A stretch of DNA of 30,241 nucleotides. Source: Lenisia limosa. Its lineage: Eukaryota; Breviatea. The stretch lies in contig LPNZ01006671.1 in the NCBI GenBank assembly GCA_001655205.1, positions 1-30,241 on the forward strand, read 5' to 3'. Positions 26,498 through 30,241 of this stretch are shown here, piece by piece. Position 1 is the stretch's first letter. Each line of letters starts with the position of its first letter. The notes beneath the pieces were generated by a model. The model searched no databases. It saw nothing but the letters and a program-made list of their open reading frames with translations, and was not told the DNA's origin. Position numbers and translations under genes: made by a program.

Positions 26498-29400
26498 ATG
26501 AAGTTCTTTGAAGCCGTATCCGGCTACTTCTTATTCTTCTTTATTGGGGTAAGTCTGGCTTAATAGTGCCTTCTGTTTTCTATTGGGATGAGGGTGGCTT
26601 AATAGTGCTTTCTGTTTCCTTCGACCAACAGAGTGTTTGTTTTGTTTCATAGATTGCTTACGTACGCTGGAGTGATGGGATGCGGTGCTGCTGAAGCGAC
26701 TGGCCTGGGCTTTGTTTTTTTTTGTTTTTTTTTTGTTATCAACCCNNNNNNNNNNNNNNNNNNNNNNNNNNNNNNNNNNNNNNNNNNNNNNNNNNNNNNN
26801 NNNNNNNNNNNNNNNNNNNNNNNNNNNNNNNNNNNNNNNNNNNNNNNNNNNCCAGTTTGCCCCCTTCCTCTTAATCAACGCTCTTTGGGCCGAAGCACCG
26901 ATCCTCGAGGTGTGTGGGGCAGCCTTTTTTTTATTATTGAGAAATCATATTACTTTTTGGATCAGGTTCACACGTGTGAAGTATCATTTTCCACGCAGTG
27001 ATATGTTAACCCTTATCCACTAGTGATATGATCATATGACCGGCTTTCGAGTCGAAATGATGAAGGAAGATTACACGAGGGTGTTTCCCGAGTTTATCAG
27101 AGTATCATTGAGACTTGTCGTTTAATCATCATACGAGTGGATATGAGGTATCATATCACTGCGTGGAAAATGATAGTTCACATGTGTGAAAATGATCCAA
27201 AAAGTAATATGATGCTATAATTAACCGACAAGCCTCAATGATACTTTAATACAGTCGGGATGTACCCTCGTGCTATTTTCGTTCATCTCGAAAGTCGGTC
27301 ATATGGTCATACCACTAGTGGATATGGGTTAATATATACTACTATATATTAAGACGTGTTTGTATTTTCTGCCTTTTTGGAGCCGAATTGAAGCTCTACT
27401 AGAACATGGGGTCATGCCCGTTTTGAGTCGTTTTTCTCAAGCATGAACATGACGTTTTTATTCACTCCCTTCTCCAATAGAGCCAGCCAGAAGGAAAAAA
27501 GATCACATCATGGGTCGGGGGCATGTATAACGTTGCCAACGTTTTCCCATTTATCTACGTGGCAATTATCTCAGTCAAACGCATCCCGTGGGTGGTACTG
27601 GTATAGTAGATCATATGGCTATATGTACACTTGCACAAGTTTGCATGTCTATTTTTTTTTATTGAAATATCAATGGCGATCATACATATTTCCGCCAACT
27701 CGTTATGTTGTCTCGATATTGAGTCATGGATGTAATAAAGGACATATTGATTCACAAGCTCACTTCTTACGTCACAGTGACCATCTGACCACCATTGTTC
27801 TCTTCATCATCGGGGCAGTCAATGCAGTGGCCATTGCATTTTACTGGCAATGGACCGAAGACGTTAACGGATCGTGGGGAGGGGAGTAAAAATGGAAAGT
27901 TTAGCAAGATAACATTATCAACTCTTGGGGGGGGGGGNNNNNNNNNNNNNNNNNNNNNNNNNNNNNNNNNNNNNNNNNNNNNNNNNNNNNNNNNNNNNNN
28001 NNNNNNNNNNNNNNNNNTGTGAGGAGGGTATTTCGGGAATGAGAAGCAGTTATAGAATTAACAGAATAGGGGCTGTTCTGATGTGATGGAATAGGGGCTG
28101 TTTTGTCTTTATAATCCAATATCTCTGATAAGCGTGATGGTGTGGACGGCTTCTGCCAGATGCAACCTTGTTTTATTACTCATCCACTACAATCCCCAAG
28201 CTCACTTCTCAGAAACCACTACTGGTCTACGCTGTCATTCTCCTCTATGTGTATTATATGTACTTATAGAGAACAGCAGTTATTAACCCCCCAGGGAACG
28301 TTCAGTTGGAATCTGCCTGTTTTCCTTCATTGCTGGAATTGTCGGATGCACTGGTGTCCTAACAGTCTATTCATTTGCTTCTCCGTGGGAGGGGTATATA
28401 GGGGCTAAATGTATGTTTATGGGGTATGTGTGATGGGGGGTCTCATATTTATCAAGCTATGTAATTGCAGAAGATCTCAAACAGAGTTATTTGTCTGCTC
28501 TCGACTCAATCCTCATTTGTCTGCTCCCAACATTATCCTCATTCATCCAGCTACAAGAAGTTATTCGCGTCTGCTCTGAGCAGCGGCATGGGCGGGTCTG
28601 GCATTGCTGCATCTTTCTTTGCCATTTCTCAGGATGCGGGTGAGCAGCATATCTTGGACACTGAAATCCTTGACCAAACGCTGACTGGCCTTTTTTGCCT
28701 TGGTCAGGTTCATTTCTGCATATAATTTTATCAGGTTGTTTTTATTTGAGCATAGTGTGATTGGAGTTTTCTAAATACATATTAACATGTGATATGGCTT
28801 TTCTGACAATTACAACAATCAGGTGACTCCCCAAACTTCCAAATTTCTACGTATTTCTTCGTGGTTTCCGGCTTTCTCGTTTTCGGCATTATTTGCCTCC
28901 TCATTGTTCACAACACCGCAACCTACCAAGAGGCTCCTAAATCGGGTTAGGGGGGGAGGGGTACGTTCTCTTTCCATGTTGGCAAGGCAAGGGTTTTCAG
29001 TAGGGCTTCACTTCCGTTCGAAAAAGACCGGTACAATATTGATAGTATTCGAGGATATCTCTATACCGAAGTGAAGCCATAGTTTTCAGTTTTTCAGAAG
29101 ATTGGGGGAATACTACAACTTTCCTTATAAGATTATGTTGATTTCCTACCCATCTTCCCCTTTCTCCTACTCTATCTCAGAGAGTGAGTTTAGAAGCTAT
29201 CTGACTCTTTTTGTATTATTTTGTCTTTGGTGTTTTTTTTTATTATAATTATTCGGTTCGTGATTTCTGTCTTATCGCCGATACTCTTCATGAAATTTCT
29301 TTTTACTCATTTAGGAGATTCTCTTGTCGTCAATGATGGGCCAATTGAGTACACTATTGAGACTGAGACTGAGGAAGAGGTTTGCTTTACTAATTGGAAA

Positions 29401-30241
29401 AATTTGGTGCAACCTGCATCAACATGTCCACAGGTTCCTGTTGTTCTTTCTTACAATGTGAAGCCCATATTGTATAATATACCATTGTGAACAATCATCA
29501 TCCACACTGGTATGAATCCTTATAGTAATAATCTGACATACATGCAGTAATATGGATAAGTCTTGACATATTTTTCTTTTCCTCGTCACTGTATATCATG
29601 TCGCCTGTGCGTACGGAAAACAACAGGTATTATGTATTCTGACTGGGAAGGCTTTCTTGAGGGAAATATGATACTATCGGTAAAGATTCATCAAATTCAA
29701 TGTAATATGTACACGTATCCCCCGAGGTTTTATATTTTCTTCCTCCTGTCACCTTGGAACTCATTGATTCTTAGCCTCTTCTCGGAGTGGCAGCAGACAC
29801 CGAGCAAAGTGAGGAGAAAAAAGACGGGTTTGGCCAACTCCTTGTGACTGGCCATATTGCTATAGTAGGGAGGATGGTTGGTTNNNNNNNNNNNNNNNNN
29901 NNNNNNNNNNNNNNNNNNNNNNNNNNNNNNNNNNNNNNNNNNNNNNNNNNNNNNNNNNNNNNNNNNNNNNNNNNNNNNNNNNNNNNNNNNNNNNNNNNNN
30001 NTACGTATGATAAACAGCCTTAAAGATTATGAAAATTATGCACCATTTGCAGTTCGATAATCCCTTAGGTCGGCCTATTGCTGGCCTCTTTCATCAACTA
30101 CTTCATCTTTCCAAACTTCTTGCCTTTCATTGTCGAAGGTTTGGAGGATAAGGACTATGTTTAAACCCTGCTTTGATTTTGTCAGCCCCATTGTTTCTAT
30201 TTCATTTCAAATTCATTATTCTGGTGTTCACCCCCCCCCCC
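26498..30241 (+). CDS. SLC52-type riboflavin transporter (3' end beyond the window)
   Basis: Start ATG 26498 (MKFFEAVSGYFLFFFIG, exon 26498-26548). Further exons: FAPFLLINALWAEAPILE (26856-26909), SQPEGKKITSWVGGMYNVAN (27481-27591), HLTTIVLFIIGAVNAVAIAF (about 27783-27880), ERSVGICLFSFIAGIVGCTG (from about 28294), YKKLFASALSSGMGGSGIAA (about 28550-28640), STYFFVVSGFLVFGIICLLI (about 28823-28947), an acidic loop (29314-29380), a hydrophilic loop (about 29790) and VGLLLASFINYFIFPNFLPF (30070-30150). The order matches SLC52/RFVT: the NGxWVELP motif, a helix with QLANIGP-like YNVANVFPF, SVxFxxxSFxxxxxxCTS, the short helix with GxGLS, then STxFFxxS and a later TM block. Several membrane helices are visible. 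Family members import riboflavin at the plasma membrane. Three gaps hide parts of the gene, and some splice junctions are unresolved. Confidence 0.7.
26671..26745 (+). repeat. Dispersed repeat B, copy 3 (cut by a gap)
   Basis: GATGGGATGCGGTGCTGCTG, AAGCGACTGGCCTGGGCTTT, long T runs, then GTTATCAACCC and an N run. It lies in the first transporter intron. Confidence 0.65.
26944..27336. repeat. Interleaved inverted repeat (order A-B-A'-B')
   Basis: Block A (26944-27005, from ATCATATTACTTTTTGGATC to CCACGCAGTGATATG) reappears inverted at 27151-27212. Block B (27006 to about 27130, TTAACCCTTATCCACTAGTG ... TATCATTGAG ... ACTTGTCG) reappears inverted at about 27218-27336. The arms match at roughly 80-90% by eye. 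The whole lies within one transporter intron (26910-27480). Confidence 0.8.
27380..27398. repeat. Degenerate solo terminus of the hAT-like MITE
   Basis: AGCCGAATTGAAGCTCTA differs from CCGAAGTGAAGCCCTA at only a few positions. It lies beside the interleaved inverted repeat. Confidence 0.4.
28110..28183 (+). repeat. Dispersed repeat A, copy 3
   Basis: TATAATCCAATATCTCTGAT, core GTGATGGTGTGGACGGCTTC, then CAGATGCAACCTTG. It is nearly identical to copy 1 over its first 60 bp. It sits just downstream of an N run and of a short tandem unit ATAGGGGCTGTT (28068 and 28092). Confidence 0.75.
29001..29081. mobile_element. hAT-like MITE with perfect 8-bp target duplication
   Basis: An 81-bp element running from TAGGGCTTCACTTCCG to CCGAAGTGAAGCCATA. 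It is flanked on both sides by GTTTTCAG (28993-29000 and 29082-29089). The 8-bp duplication with terminal T/CAGGG-like ends is typical of hAT elements. It is non-coding and lies in a transporter intron. Confidence 0.85.
29553..29568. repeat. Solo terminus of the second MITE
   Basis: GGATAAGTCTTGACATA matches the left end of the 22011-22071 element over 14 bp. No partner terminus is visible nearby. Confidence 0.45.

Overview
The window reads as nuclear DNA of an intron-dense microbial eukaryote that makes, or descends from makers of, cilia. The genes are broken by many GT-AG introns, mostly about 50-300 bp, with short exons. They sit in compact divergent and convergent pairs and encode typical eukaryotic products: Rab7, glutathione reductase, an AGC kinase, a diphthamide J-protein and the ciliary-tip protein CEP104. 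I see no bacterial operons, rRNA, tRNA or CRISPR. The lineage cannot be fixed from the sequence alone; a flagellated protist or zoosporic fungus would fit. Ten runs of N (40-206 bp) interrupt the assembly, often beside G/C or T homopolymers or dispersed repeats.

Layout, left to right: the 3' end of an unidentified gene (1-523, +); a basic TPKK-rich, chromatin-like protein (740-1626, -) divergent from RAB7 (1776-2948, +); a NUS1/Nogo-B-receptor-like subunit of dehydrodolichyl diphosphate synthase (3689-4863, -) divergent from glutathione reductase (5102-7703, +); an Akt/SGK/S6K-type AGC kinase (8331 to beyond 9938, +); an ankyrin-repeat protein with a Cys-rich tail (10853 to about 13015, -); DPH4/DNAJC24 (13719-15083, +); a long CEP104/FAP256-like gene (about 15586-24990, +); a repeat-rich spacer; and an SLC52-type riboflavin transporter (26498 to past the window end, +).

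Most genes are housekeeping and do not form one pathway. Loose links are redox and flavin metabolism (FAD-dependent glutathione reductase, riboflavin transporter), endomembrane traffic and glycosylation (Rab7, NUS1-like), and translation quality (DPH4). I reconstructed Rab7, NUS1-like, DPH4 and the TPKK protein with splice phases that close end to end; the ankyrin gene and much of CEP104 are partly phased.

The right half (14.7-30 kb) is rich in small mobile-element relics inside introns. These include a hAT-like MITE family with TIR TAGGGCTTCACTTCGG and one perfect 8-bp target duplication, a second 61-bp MITE, two dispersed repeat families, a 40-bp palindrome that may hold a splice acceptor, and an A-B-A'-B' interleaved inverted repeat. 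The best biological lead is the CEP104-like gene: its EB1-binding SxIP motif lies in the central linker, and the usual C-terminal zinc-finger region is absent.
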